From NCBI GenBank assembly GCA_020851235.1, contig JADZDD010000011.1:1-64000 (forward strand): a stretch of DNA of 64,000 bases. Direction: 5' to 3'. Every line of letters starts with the position of its first letter. Position 1 is the stretch's first letter. The notes under the pieces were generated by a model. That model was not told where the DNA came from. It saw only the letters and a program-made list of their open reading frames with translations, and did no database searches. The position numbers were made by a program, and so were the translations under genes. This DNA is from Burkholderiales bacterium (lineage in GTDB: Bacteria > Pseudomonadota > Gammaproteobacteria > Burkholderiales > Casimicrobiaceae). Below are positions 18,798 to 27,113 of this stretch, piece after piece.

Positions 18798-19946
18798 ATG
18801 CCCGGCCTCCTCCCCGACGTCGACCCCGACGGCCTGCTCGAATACTCGGTCGTATTCACCGACCGCTCGCTCAATCACATGTCGCAGCGCTTCCAGCGCG
18901 TGATGCGCGACATCAGCGCAACGCTGCGCCGCGTCTACCACGCGCAGGCCGTCGCCGTGGTTCCCGGAGGCGGCACCTTCGGCATGGAAGCGGTCGCGCG
19001 CCAGTTCGCCACCGGCAAGCGCGTCCTCGTGCTGCGCAACGGCTGGTTCAGCTTTCGCTGGACACAGATCTTCGACATGGGTCGCATTCCAGCCCAGGTG
19101 ACCGTCCTCAAGGCGCGCCCGACCGGCGCCGGCAGCCAGGCTCCCTTCGCCCCCGCGCCGATCGCCGACGTCGTCGCCACGATTCGCCGCGAGCGGCCCG
19201 ACATCGTCTTCGCCCCGCACGTGGAGACCGCGTCGGGGATCCTGCTGCCCGACGATTACGTGCGCGCGGTCGCCGACGCCGTGCACGACGTGGGCGGGCT
19301 CTTCGTCCTCGACTGCGTCGCCTCGGGAGCGCTTTGGGTCGACATGGAGGCCGCGGGCGTCGACGTGCTGATCAGCGCGCCGCAAAAGGGCTGGTCGAGC
19401 TCGCCCAGCGCGGGGCTCGTCATGCTCTCGACGCGAGCGCGCACGGCGCTCGACGCCACGACGAGCACGAGCTTTGCCATCGATCTCAAGAAGTGGCTCG
19501 CGATCATGGAAGCCTACGAGAAGGGCAGCCACGCCTATCACGGCACCGTGCCGACCGACGCCCTCGCGCACCTGCGCGACGCGATGCAGGACACCGAGCG
19601 CTTCGGCTTCGAGCGCGCGCGCGCCGCGCAGCAGGACCTCGGCCGCAAGGTGCGCGCCCTCCTCGCCCGCCATGGCTATCCGAGCGTGGCTGCGCCCGGC
19701 TTCGAGGCCCCGGGGGTGGTGGTGAGCTACACCACCGACCCGGACGTGCACAGCGGCGCCAAGTTCCTCGCGCAGGGTCTGCAAACCGCCGCCGGCGTGC
19801 CGCTGCAATGCGACGAGCCGGCGGACTTCCGCACGTTTCGCATCGGCCTGTTCGGTCTCGACAAGCTCGCCGACGTCGACCGCACCGTGGGCCACCTCGA
19901 GCGCGCGTTGCACGCGATCGCGAAGCCCGCGCTCGTCGGCAAGTAG
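18798..19946 (+). CDS. Class V aminotransferase (alanine/serine-glyoxylate type)
   Basis: 382 aa PLP enzyme. It has a glycine-rich cofactor segment (VVPGGGTFGMEAVARQF) and an Asp in the LFVLDCVASGALWVDMEA region. The probable PLP lysine is in ISAPQKGWSSSPSAG. The whole length resembles alanine-glyoxylate and serine-pyruvate aminotransferases. The start ATG at 18798 follows a CGGAG sequence. The gene lies 94 bp after dnaE2 on the same strand and converges on mgtC. The substrate cannot be settled from sequence alone. Confidence 0.82.
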   Translation: MPGLLPDVDPDGLLEYSVVFTDRSLNHMSQRFQRVMRDISATLRRVYHAQAVAVVPGGGTFGMEAVARQFATGKRVLVLRNGWFSFRWTQIFDMGRIPAQVTVLKARPTGAGSQAPFAPAPIADVVATIRRERPDIVFAPHVETASGILLPDDYVRAVADAVHDVGGLFVLDCVASGALWVDMEAAGVDVLISAPQKGWSSSPSAGLVMLSTRARTALDATTSTSFAIDLKKWLAIMEAYEKGSHAYHGTVPTDALAHLRDAMQDTERFGFERARAAQQDLGRKVRALLARHGYPSVAAPGFEAPGVVVSYTTDPDVHSGAKFLAQGLQTAAGVPLQCDEPADFRTFRIGLFGLDKLADVDRTVGHLERALHAIAKPALVGK

Positions 19947-19958
19947 CTCCCGCTCGCG

Positions 19959-20624
19959 CTATTCGACGTCGCGCACGCCGGGGAGCGCGCGCAGGCGCTT
20001 CTCGATCTCGGCCAGGTCGCGCGCCGGCGCGGGGCCGAGCGTGATGCGGATCTCGTCGAGGTCGGTGGATGGATCGCGCAGCGCGACGTACTGCCGCAGC
20101 GTCACCGCCGCCGGCCGCACCGCGGCGCTCAAGGCCTCGATCGACACGGTCCCCGGGTCGGCGATGACGACGAAGTCGTGCGCCTGATGCTTCATGTGGT
20201 AGCGCGCTTCCAGCGGCTTGATGCCCGCCAGGATGATGAGGATGAGGATCGTGGCGATGACCGCTGGCACGTACAGGCCGCTGCCGACGGCGAGACCGAT
20301 CGCCGCCACCGCCCACAGGCTCGCCGCGGTCGTGAGGCCGCGCACGATCTCGCCGCGCAACAGGATCGCTCCTGCCCCCAGGAAGCCGATGCCGGACACC
20401 ACCTGCGCGGCCACCCGCGACGGATCGAGCACGACATGCTCGCCCAGGACCTCCGAGAAGCCGTGCATCGACACGATCATGATGAGCGCGGAGCTCAAGG
20501 CAACGAGCATGTGCGTGCGCAATCCGGCAGACCACGACTTGCGCTCGCGCTCGAGTCCGATGACGCTGCCCAGCGCCGCCGCCACGACGAGTCGCAGGGC
20601 GAGATCGATCATAGAGTGAGTCAT
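19959..20624 (-). CDS. mgtC: MgtC/SapB family membrane protein
   Basis: 221 aa. Four to five N-terminal hydrophobic helices carry the family signatures GLERERKSWSAGLRTHMLV and SGIGFLGAGAILLR. A C-terminal cytoplasmic part (residues about 140-221) has an ACT-like pattern. MgtC proteins aid growth at low magnesium and survival in hosts, partly by acting on the ATP synthase. No magnesium transporter gene lies next to it, so its role here is open. Confidence 0.9.
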   Translation of the reverse strand: MTHSMIDLALRLVVAAALGSVIGLERERKSWSAGLRTHMLVALSSALIMIVSMHGFSEVLGEHVVLDPSRVAAQVVSGIGFLGAGAILLRGEIVRGLTTAASLWAVAAIGLAVGSGLYVPAVIATILILIILAGIKPLEARYHMKHQAHDFVVIADPGTVSIEALSAAVRPAAVTLRQYVALRDPSTDLDEIRITLGPAPARDLAEIEKRLRALPGVRDVE

Positions 20625-20719
20625 GCGTATCGCCTCCCTTCACGCTGCCCGCCGCGTGGCGCCGTGACGGGCGCCGCGCGCACCGGTCGGCGCGGCAAGG
20701 ATGCGCCGCCGGCGACCGG

Positions 20720-22672
20720 CTAGACCAGATCGCGCAGGACGAGCGTCACCTCGCTGCCGGCGGCAGTCTTGACCTTCACGCGTGAGCCCGGTGTGGCACG
20801 CAACGTCTCGCGCACCGCCGACAGCGGAACCTGCAACGCCGGATAGCCGTTGACCTCGACGATGACATCGCCCGTCTTCAATCCGACCGCGGCCGCCGGT
20901 CCGCCGGCAACCACGCCGACGACGTCGAAGCCGGTGGCGCCGCGCTCGAGCCACAGGCCGCTGCGGTCGGCGACGTCGGGGGCGCCGAAATTGAGGTAGC
21001 GCTCGAAGTACAGCGCATCGTTGGGCAGGTCGTACGTGATCGCGAACTGGCGCATGAGCGCGTGGCCGACGTTGCCGGCGACGTCGGTCTTGGGCACCGG
21101 GCCGTCGACCTGCGGGATCGCGACGATGGGATTGGGGATGCTGACCTCGCCCAGCTTGAGGAGCTTCGCCCGGGCGAGCGCGGCGCGCACCGGCCCGCGC
21201 ACGCCGGCGCCGATCACCGCGACGTTCTTCGCACCGAGCTTGCGCGCAAGATCGTTGCGCTCGGCAAATTCCGGCACGAGCGTCAACGAGCCACGACTGC
21301 CGGTGTCGATCTCGAACAGACCTTCGTTGCCGTCGAGGCTGCCCTGCACCTGCGGCAGGCGGCCGCGCTTGGCCACCGCGACCCGGGTGCCGCCACCGGC
21401 GTACTTGAACGCCGCCGGATCGTTGAGCGTGAGCCGGCCGCGTGCGTAGTCGAGACGGATCGGCATGCGCACGAACCACTCGAGGCCGACGACGCCGGCC
21501 ACGTCGTCGAGCCCCTCCACCCGGCGCAGGAAGGCATCGATGTCGGCGATGACGTATTTCTGGCCGGTGAGTTCGACCCCGGCGATCGTCGTCGACCCCA
21601 CCGCGAGCATGGGAGGTGGCGCCTTGTTCGGGCCGAGCAGCACGGCGGCCGTCTGCGGCGTCAGCACATTGGCGCCGCCCGCATCGAGCAGCATGCGAAA
21701 GGGGCCGCGACCATCGAGCATCACCTGGACGAAGAGGTGACCCGAGAACACCTCGAACGGCAGCTCGACCGCGGCCTTGCCCGCCGGGAAGCTGAGCTCC
21801 GCCACGACCTCGGGCGGTCCGAATGCGATCCCGGCGAGCGACGCGTTGTAGACGAGCGTTTGCACTTCGAGCGTTTCGTCGAGCTTCGGGTCGCCGCGCC
21901 GCGTGAGCACCTTGAAGGGAATCCGCACGCCCTGCACGTCGCGCCAGTCCGAGTAGATCTCGGTGCGCGTGACCTCGCCTTCGCTCTCGACCAGACGGGC
22001 GATGAGCTTCGTCTGCGCATCGAGCCAGAACTCGAACGGACGCCCGCCCTGCGGCGCCACGACGACGACGTCGTAGGTGCGATCGTCGGCCTGCACGCGC
22101 TCCTTGTAGTCGATGCGTGCCGTCATCCGATCGGGAAACCAGAAGGCGAGCCGATCGCGATACGCCGCATTGGCGGCAAGCTCCAGCGCCATCGCCGAGG
22201 TCTGAATCTGTGGCTCGTCGCCGCCGTCCTGGGTCCAGACGACCTTGCCGTCGTTGCCCAGCGCCCCGCTGATGGGACCGATGGCAAAGCGCAGCAGCGC
22301 GCGCCCGGTGGCCATGTCGCTCCAGCGCTCGGCGGTGCCCTCGAGCCCGGCTGCGCCGAGCTTCACCACGCTATGCTGGGTCCGCAGCGCGTCCCACGCC
22401 GCGCCGCCGCTCGCCGCCTTGGCGGCAGCAAGGAGCGCGTTCGCATCGGGCCGGGTGGCGTCAGCGGCGCTGCTGTCGGCGCGCGGGGACTTGGCGGCTT
22501 CGCCCTTGGCCGGCGCCTGGCGCGCTGCGGCCTTGCCCGTGCTTGACGCCTTCGGCGTCTCGCTGCGCTTGGCGGGCGGCGACTGGCCCCACGCCAGCGT
22601 GAGGCCGCAAGCCATGAGGCTCGCAAGCAGAATTCGAACGAGGGGGAGCGACACGGGGTGCGAAGCAAGCAC
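20720..22672 (-). CDS. Exported retropepsin-like aspartic protease with PDZ domain
   Basis: 650 aa. The N-terminus has a signal-like segment (LLASLMACGLTLAWGQ), then an Ala/Lys/Pro-rich linker. Residues about 80-270 resemble an outer-membrane lipoprotein-sorting-like beta domain. Two aspartyl-protease lobes follow. The second has an intact DTGS in LFEIDTGSRG. The first reads LLDAGGAN where DTG would be expected, so one catalytic triad is altered. A PDZ domain closes the protein (residues about 560-650; LKTGDVIVEVNGYPAL). It is likely periplasmic; its substrate is unknown. The start at 22672 gives a plausible signal peptide. Confidence 0.78.
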   Translation of the reverse strand: MLASHPVSLPLVRILLASLMACGLTLAWGQSPPAKRSETPKASSTGKAAARQAPAKGEAAKSPRADSSAADATRPDANALLAAAKAASGGAAWDALRTQHSVVKLGAAGLEGTAERWSDMATGRALLRFAIGPISGALGNDGKVVWTQDGGDEPQIQTSAMALELAANAAYRDRLAFWFPDRMTARIDYKERVQADDRTYDVVVVAPQGGRPFEFWLDAQTKLIARLVESEGEVTRTEIYSDWRDVQGVRIPFKVLTRRGDPKLDETLEVQTLVYNASLAGIAFGPPEVVAELSFPAGKAAVELPFEVFSGHLFVQVMLDGRGPFRMLLDAGGANVLTPQTAAVLLGPNKAPPPMLAVGSTTIAGVELTGQKYVIADIDAFLRRVEGLDDVAGVVGLEWFVRMPIRLDYARGRLTLNDPAAFKYAGGGTRVAVAKRGRLPQVQGSLDGNEGLFEIDTGSRGSLTLVPEFAERNDLARKLGAKNVAVIGAGVRGPVRAALARAKLLKLGEVSIPNPIVAIPQVDGPVPKTDVAGNVGHALMRQFAITYDLPNDALYFERYLNFGAPDVADRSGLWLERGATGFDVVGVVAGGPAAAVGLKTGDVIVEVNGYPALQVPLSAVRETLRATPGSRVKVKTAAGSEVTLVLRDLV

Positions 22673-22744
22673 GGTCGTGAATTATCGCAGATCGGAGTCG
22701 GCACGAAGGGCGGCCGACGCCGATCACGAGGCCCGGTGCCGAGC

Positions 22745-23440
22745 TCAGGGGACCGTCATGCCCACGGTGAACAGCGCGCCGTTGCCCCCCAGGAGGACGA
22801 ACTCGGTGCAATAGCGCGTCCAGCAATACCCCACCGACGGCACGATCGCCGGCGCAATCTCGTAGTGGTTGAACGGGATCTTGTCGCGGAACTCACCGCG
22901 GTAGCCGTGCAGGAGACCGGCCGAGACCTTGACGTAGAACGGTGGCTGCTCCTGCCACGGATGCCACTGCAGCGCTCCGTACAGGTACTGCGAAAACTGG
23001 CCGAACGAGTTCTGGAAGAGTGCGAGACCGACGAGCCAGCGCCCGCCCAGCCAGTATTCGTCGAGGCGGTACGTCGTGTCGACGGCGTACGACTGCTCGT
23101 GCCTTGGGTCCGGGTGGAAATGCCAGGTGTAGTAGGCGAACTGGACGTACCACTTGTCGGTACGCCACGGCTGCGGCGCATCCCAGCCGGGCCGGGTCGA
23201 CCATAGCGAGGCAAGCGACGGTTCGCTCTCCCCGGCCGCCGCCTTCGCCGAAGGAGGGGCGGAAGTGTCCTGCGCGTGCGCGATCGATGCGCTTGCCGCG
23301 AGCGCCACCGCGGCCAGCGCACCCGTGAGCGCACCACGCCCGGCGCGCCGCAGGCGCGATGCGGCTCGGGTGAGGCGAACGGCGCGGGAGCGTAACGGCA
23401 ACAGGAAAGCGGCGCCAGGCACGCGCAAGTGGACAGGCAT
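22745..23440 (-). CDS. PagP-like outer-membrane beta-barrel protein
   Basis: 231 aa with a long basic N-terminus, then a signal-like segment ending ASIAHAQ and a short linker. The last 140 residues follow the layout of the lipid A palmitoyltransferase PagP: YYTWHFHP aligns with ITWHARF, LALFQNSFGQF with MAFKDSWNKW, FYVKVSAGLLHGYRG with the LGLGFTAGVTAR strand, and EIAPAIVPSVGY with LPVLLPLASVGY. The catalytic His and Ser of PagP (His33, Ser77) have counterparts, but Asp76 is Asn here. The homology is my reading of the pattern. It may be a PagP-fold protein with altered or lost acyltransferase activity. The true start may be internal to the basic N-terminus. Confidence 0.55.
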   Translation of the reverse strand: MPVHLRVPGAAFLLPLRSRAVRLTRAASRLRRAGRGALTGALAAVALAASASIAHAQDTSAPPSAKAAAGESEPSLASLWSTRPGWDAPQPWRTDKWYVQFAYYTWHFHPDPRHEQSYAVDTTYRLDEYWLGGRWLVGLALFQNSFGQFSQYLYGALQWHPWQEQPPFYVKVSAGLLHGYRGEFRDKIPFNHYEIAPAIVPSVGYCWTRYCTEFVLLGGNGALFTVGMTVP

Positions 23441-23514
23441 GACCCTTGGGGGGCGGGTTGCGGGGCCGTAACGTTACCACGCCGGCTGCGGCGGCCGGCG
23501 CAACCGTGCGGAAC

Positions 23515-24525
23515 CTAGGCGATGGCGCAGGCGACGCTTGCCTGCTGCTCCTTCGCTGCCGCAATGCTCGCGGCATCGGGGAGCGCGACCCCGTTCTTGA
23601 CGGCCGTGATCTCGGCCACGATCGAGATCGCGATCTCCGGCGGCGTGCGGCTGCCGATGTAGATTCCGATCGGCCCGTGCAGGCGAGCGATCTCGGCCGC
23701 GGTCAGGTCGAACTGCGCGAGGCGCTCGCGGCGCTTCGCATTGTTCGCGCGCGAACCCAGCGCACCGACGTAGAACGCCGGTGACTTGAGCGCCTCGAGG
23801 AGCGCGAGATCGTCGAGCTTGGGATCGTGCGTGAGCGCGACGACCGCGCAGCGCTCGTCGAGTTGCATCGCCTGCGCGGTGTCGTCCGGCATCGTGCGCA
23901 CCACGGTGACGCCGGGAATGTCCCAGGTCTCGGTATATTCCTCGCGCGGATCGCAGATCGTCACCTGATAGTCGAGGCCGACGGCGATCGTCGCGAGGTA
24001 CTTCGACAATTGCGAGGCCCCGATCACGAGCATCCGATAGCGCGGGCCGTGGATCGTCGTGAGCGTGGCGCCGTCGAAGCTCACGCCGTCGGTTGCGCGC
24101 GCCGGGTGCAGCGTCGCCTCGCCGGTGACGAGGTCGAGGCGGCGTGCGACCAGGTGCCCCGCCTCGATCTCGCGCAGGAGCGCGCGCATGCCGGACGCCC
24201 GGGTGAGCGGCTCGGTCACCAGCTGGATCGTTCCGCCGCAGGGCAGCCCGAAGCGGCGCGCCTCGTCGGCGGACACGCCGTAGGTCACTGCCTCGGCCGT
24301 CGCCTGCGTGATTCCGAGCCGGCGCACGCGATCGATGATGTCGTCCTCGATGCAGCCTCCGGAGACCGAACCCACGACCAGACCATCGTCACGCACCGCA
24401 AGCATGGCGCCTTCGGGACGCGGTGAACTGCCCCACGTCTTCACCACCGTGACGAGCAGCACGCGCCGGCCGGCATCGAGCCAGTCGGCACTGCGCTTCA
24501 AGACCTCGAGATCGACGCTATCCAT
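23515..24525 (-). CDS. XdhC/CoxF-family molybdenum hydroxylase maturation protein
   Basis: 336 aa with the two XdhC domains. The N-terminal part has TWGSSPRPEGAMLAV, GSVSGGCIEDDII and FGLPCGGTIQLV. The C-terminal Rossmann part has RMLVIGASQLSKYLA and VVALTHDPKLDDLAL, closing with GIYIGSRTPPEIAISI. Family members bind the molybdenum cofactor, promote its sulfuration and insert it into xanthine-dehydrogenase-type enzymes. The likely client in this window is the coxSLM enzyme at 49.8-53.5 kb. coxG, coxE and coxD lie to the right, and the gene may serve as the CoxF equivalent. Confidence 0.88.
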   Translation of the reverse strand: MDSVDLEVLKRSADWLDAGRRVLLVTVVKTWGSSPRPEGAMLAVRDDGLVVGSVSGGCIEDDIIDRVRRLGITQATAEAVTYGVSADEARRFGLPCGGTIQLVTEPLTRASGMRALLREIEAGHLVARRLDLVTGEATLHPARATDGVSFDGATLTTIHGPRYRMLVIGASQLSKYLATIAVGLDYQVTICDPREEYTETWDIPGVTVVRTMPDDTAQAMQLDERCAVVALTHDPKLDDLALLEALKSPAFYVGALGSRANNAKRRERLAQFDLTAAEIARLHGPIGIYIGSRTPPEIAISIVAEITAVKNGVALPDAASIAAAKEQQASVACAIA

Positions 24526-24699
24526 CGCCTGTCGCCTCCGAAGGGGTCGAACCTGTCGCCTGATTCTACCCCGGCGTGACGCGCTGTCGCCTTCGCCGGC
24601 GGGCGATCCCGGACCGCATCGGGCGCGCGACCACCGCCGGCGCCGCGATGCGGTATCGTTCGTCGCACCGTCACCCGCCCCGTCGCGTCGTTCGTCCCG

Positions 24700-26631
24700 G
24701 TGCATACGCTCGTCCGCCATTCGGTTGCGCTGCTGCTCGTTGCAGTGTTCGTCCTGCTCGCGACGATCGCGCTCGACAAGCCCGGGTATTACTACGACGA
24801 GGTGATCCACGTCCCGGTCGCGCTCCGCGCGCTCGGCGACTGCGAGGTCGACGCCGCCGTCACCAGGGAGATCGGCTGCTTCCCGCTCCTGCAAACCTTG
24901 GGCTACGTGGGCGCGGTCAAGGCCTGGCTCGCCGCGCCGATCATCGCCGCCTTCGGCATCAACACGTGGTCGGTGCGCCTGCCGCCGATTCTCGTCGCCG
25001 CGGCGGCACTGCTCGTCCTCGCGTCGTTCGTCCGCCGCGAACTCGGCGTGACGTGGTCGGTGCTCCTGCTCCTGCTCCTCGCCGGCGACCCCGTGCTCCT
25101 CAATCACGCGCGCCTCGACTGGGGGCCGCAGATGATTGCGCTGCTGTTGCGCGTGACGTCGCTCGCCGCGCTCGTGCGCTGGCTGCAAACCGGGCGCCTG
25201 GCCTCGCTCGTCCTCGTCGGCGCGTGCTTCCTCCTGGGTCTCGTCGACAAGGTCAATTTCATCTGGGTGATCGGCGCCTGGCTGGCAGCGACGCTGACGC
25301 TGATGGCCCCCACCGCGTGGCATCGCCTGCGCGCGGGCGCACCGTGGCAGCCTCTCGTTGCCGGCGTGACGCTCTTGCTCCTCCTGTGGGGCGCGCTCGC
25401 GCTCGTGCGCCCGGCGGCGGGACTCGACATCCTGGGCGACGCGCGCACGCTGAGCGCCAGTGCGCAGGTCGCGAAGGTATGGCAGCTCTACGCCGCGACG
25501 TTCAGCGGCCTGTCGGTCATCGGCTGGGTCTTCGGCGCTCCGGTTCCGGTGACCGCGGCCTTCAACGTGCTGCTCCTCGCGCAACTCGCGGCCGCGGTCG
25601 CGCTCCTCGCCTGGTGCCGGCCGTGGACTCCGGCGCGGCGCCTGCTCGCCTTTCTCACCGCCGCCACCTTCTATCTCGTCCTCGCCATCGGCGCCACGCC
25701 GCAGGTGGGCGGCACGCACCACCTCTTCATGATCTGGCCGATGCCGACGCTGCATCTCGTCGCGCTGGTCGCGGTCGCGGCGCAGCACCTCGGGACCGAA
25801 CGCGGTCGCGGCATGGCGCTGCGCAGCGCGATCGCGCTGGGCGGCATCGTTGCCGGCGGCACGCTACTCGCGTGGAACGTGGCGATGGACCTGCGCTACG
25901 CCGACATCTGGCGGCACGATCGTGATTTCCGGCCGCTCTTCGATCCCGCCATCGCGACGCTCGGCGCGCGCCTGCATGAAATCGCTCCCGATCGCGTCAT
26001 CTCGGTCGACTGGGGGTTGCACCAGCCCCTCGTCACGCTCGCCGGGCGCGAGCGCGCGCGCGACTATCGCGAGTGGACGTGGCGACTGATCGATGCGAAA
26101 GACGACCCCGATCGCCCGGACCTGCAACGCGCGATCGCGCGCGATCTCACGGGAAAGCGCGTCGCCTTCGTCTTGCATGGGCCCGGATTCACGGTGGTCG
26201 ACGGGGCGCGTGCGCGGCTCGACGCGCTCATTGCCGCGACGCGGCCGTGTCGCACGAGCGAGGAGGGATGGACCAATGCATCGGGACGCACGATCTACAC
26301 GATCGTCATTGCCGACTACGCGAGCTGCCGCGCGGCACCGCGGGCGAATCAGCGCAGCCCGCGCACCGCGAGCCACGCCACGATCGCGACGATGATGGCG
26401 AGCGATACCCAGCGGATCCACGGACTGCTGCCCGGCGCGCGCCCCGACCCGACAGCGACGACCGCGCCGGTTTCGGCGATGGCCTGGTCGCCCGCGACCA
26501 CCTCCGCCGCTGGCGCGACACGGGCACTGAAGCGCGCGAAGAAGTCGTCGGCGATCTTCGCGGCTGCGGCATCGATGAGCCGCGAGCCGATCTGCGCGAT
26601 CTTGCCGCCGACGTTGGCTTCCACGACGTAG
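24700..26631 (+). CDS. Polytopic membrane glycosyltransferase-like protein (PMT/ArnT-type)
   Basis: 643 aa as an open frame. It has about ten hydrophobic helices. An early acidic segment, DKPGYYYDEVIHV, lies where GT-C glycosyltransferases keep their catalytic Asp in the first periplasmic loop. Residues about 440-540 form a soluble C-terminal part. The last ~95 residues are composition-biased and lie opposite the 3' part of coxG, so the natural end is probably near residue 545 and the true stop may have been lost. The GTG at 24700 has no clear ribosome site. Substrate unknown. Confidence 0.65.
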   Translation: MHTLVRHSVALLLVAVFVLLATIALDKPGYYYDEVIHVPVALRALGDCEVDAAVTREIGCFPLLQTLGYVGAVKAWLAAPIIAAFGINTWSVRLPPILVAAAALLVLASFVRRELGVTWSVLLLLLLAGDPVLLNHARLDWGPQMIALLLRVTSLAALVRWLQTGRLASLVLVGACFLLGLVDKVNFIWVIGAWLAATLTLMAPTAWHRLRAGAPWQPLVAGVTLLLLLWGALALVRPAAGLDILGDARTLSASAQVAKVWQLYAATFSGLSVIGWVFGAPVPVTAAFNVLLLAQLAAAVALLAWCRPWTPARRLLAFLTAATFYLVLAIGATPQVGGTHHLFMIWPMPTLHLVALVAVAAQHLGTERGRGMALRSAIALGGIVAGGTLLAWNVAMDLRYADIWRHDRDFRPLFDPAIATLGARLHEIAPDRVISVDWGLHQPLVTLAGRERARDYREWTWRLIDAKDDPDRPDLQRAIARDLTGKRVAFVLHGPGFTVVDGARARLDALIAATRPCRTSEEGWTNASGRTIYTIVIADYASCRAAPRANQRSPRTASHATIATMMASDTQRIHGLLPGARPDPTATTAPVSAMAWSPATTSAAGATRALKRAKKSSAIFAAAASMSREPICAILPPTLASTT

Positions 26632-26951
26632 GTGAGCGTCGTGCTTGCCGCATCGGCAGGCGCCAGCGACACCTTCGCTTCGCCGTTGGCGAAACCCGCG
26701 GCGCCGCCCTTCCCCTCGAACTTCAACGTGTAACCGGTCGGCTCCACGATGTCGAACATCGTCATCGTCCCGGTAAATCGTGCCGACACCGGGCCGACCT
26801 TGGCGGCGACGACCGCGCGCCACGCGCCCTCGCCGGTCGACTCGAAGGATTCGCAACCCGGGATCGACGCCTGCAGCGTCGCCGGATCGTTGAGCGCGTT
26901 CCACACGACGTCCGGAGGGGCCGGGATCACCCGGGTGTTCGTCATCTGCAT
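26349..26951 (-). CDS. coxG: CoxG-family protein (CO dehydrogenase subunit G, SRPBCC fold)
   Basis: 200 aa. The N-terminal SRPBCC domain has the family's TRVIPAPPDVVWNALNDP start and PGCESFE. The C-terminus carries a single membrane anchor (SPWIRWVSLAIIVAIVAWLAV). In Oligotropha, CoxG recruits the CO dehydrogenase to the membrane. The ATG at 26951 is used; a second ATG lies two codons on. It belongs with coxE, coxD and the coxSLM operon, though it is separated from both. Its 3' 283 bp lie opposite the open frame of the membrane protein gene. Confidence 0.87.
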   Translation of the reverse strand: MQMTNTRVIPAPPDVVWNALNDPATLQASIPGCESFESTGEGAWRAVVAAKVGPVSARFTGTMTMFDIVEPTGYTLKFEGKGGAAGFANGEAKVSLAPADAASTTLTYVVEANVGGKIAQIGSRLIDAAAAKIADDFFARFSARVAPAAEVVAGDQAIAETGAVVAVGSGRAPGSSPWIRWVSLAIIVAIVAWLAVRGLR

Positions 26952-27113
26952 CGATGCTCCTCGCGCGGCGCACCGCCGCCGGGCGCATCGTAGCAAACGC
27001 GGGGTATCATCGACCACGGGCTGTTGCCGCTCACGAATCTTCGCGTGCGACCGATCGCGTGACACGGCGGCACCAAGTCGCTCGTGCCAGTTCTCGCGAA
27101 AGGAACCCGCTTC

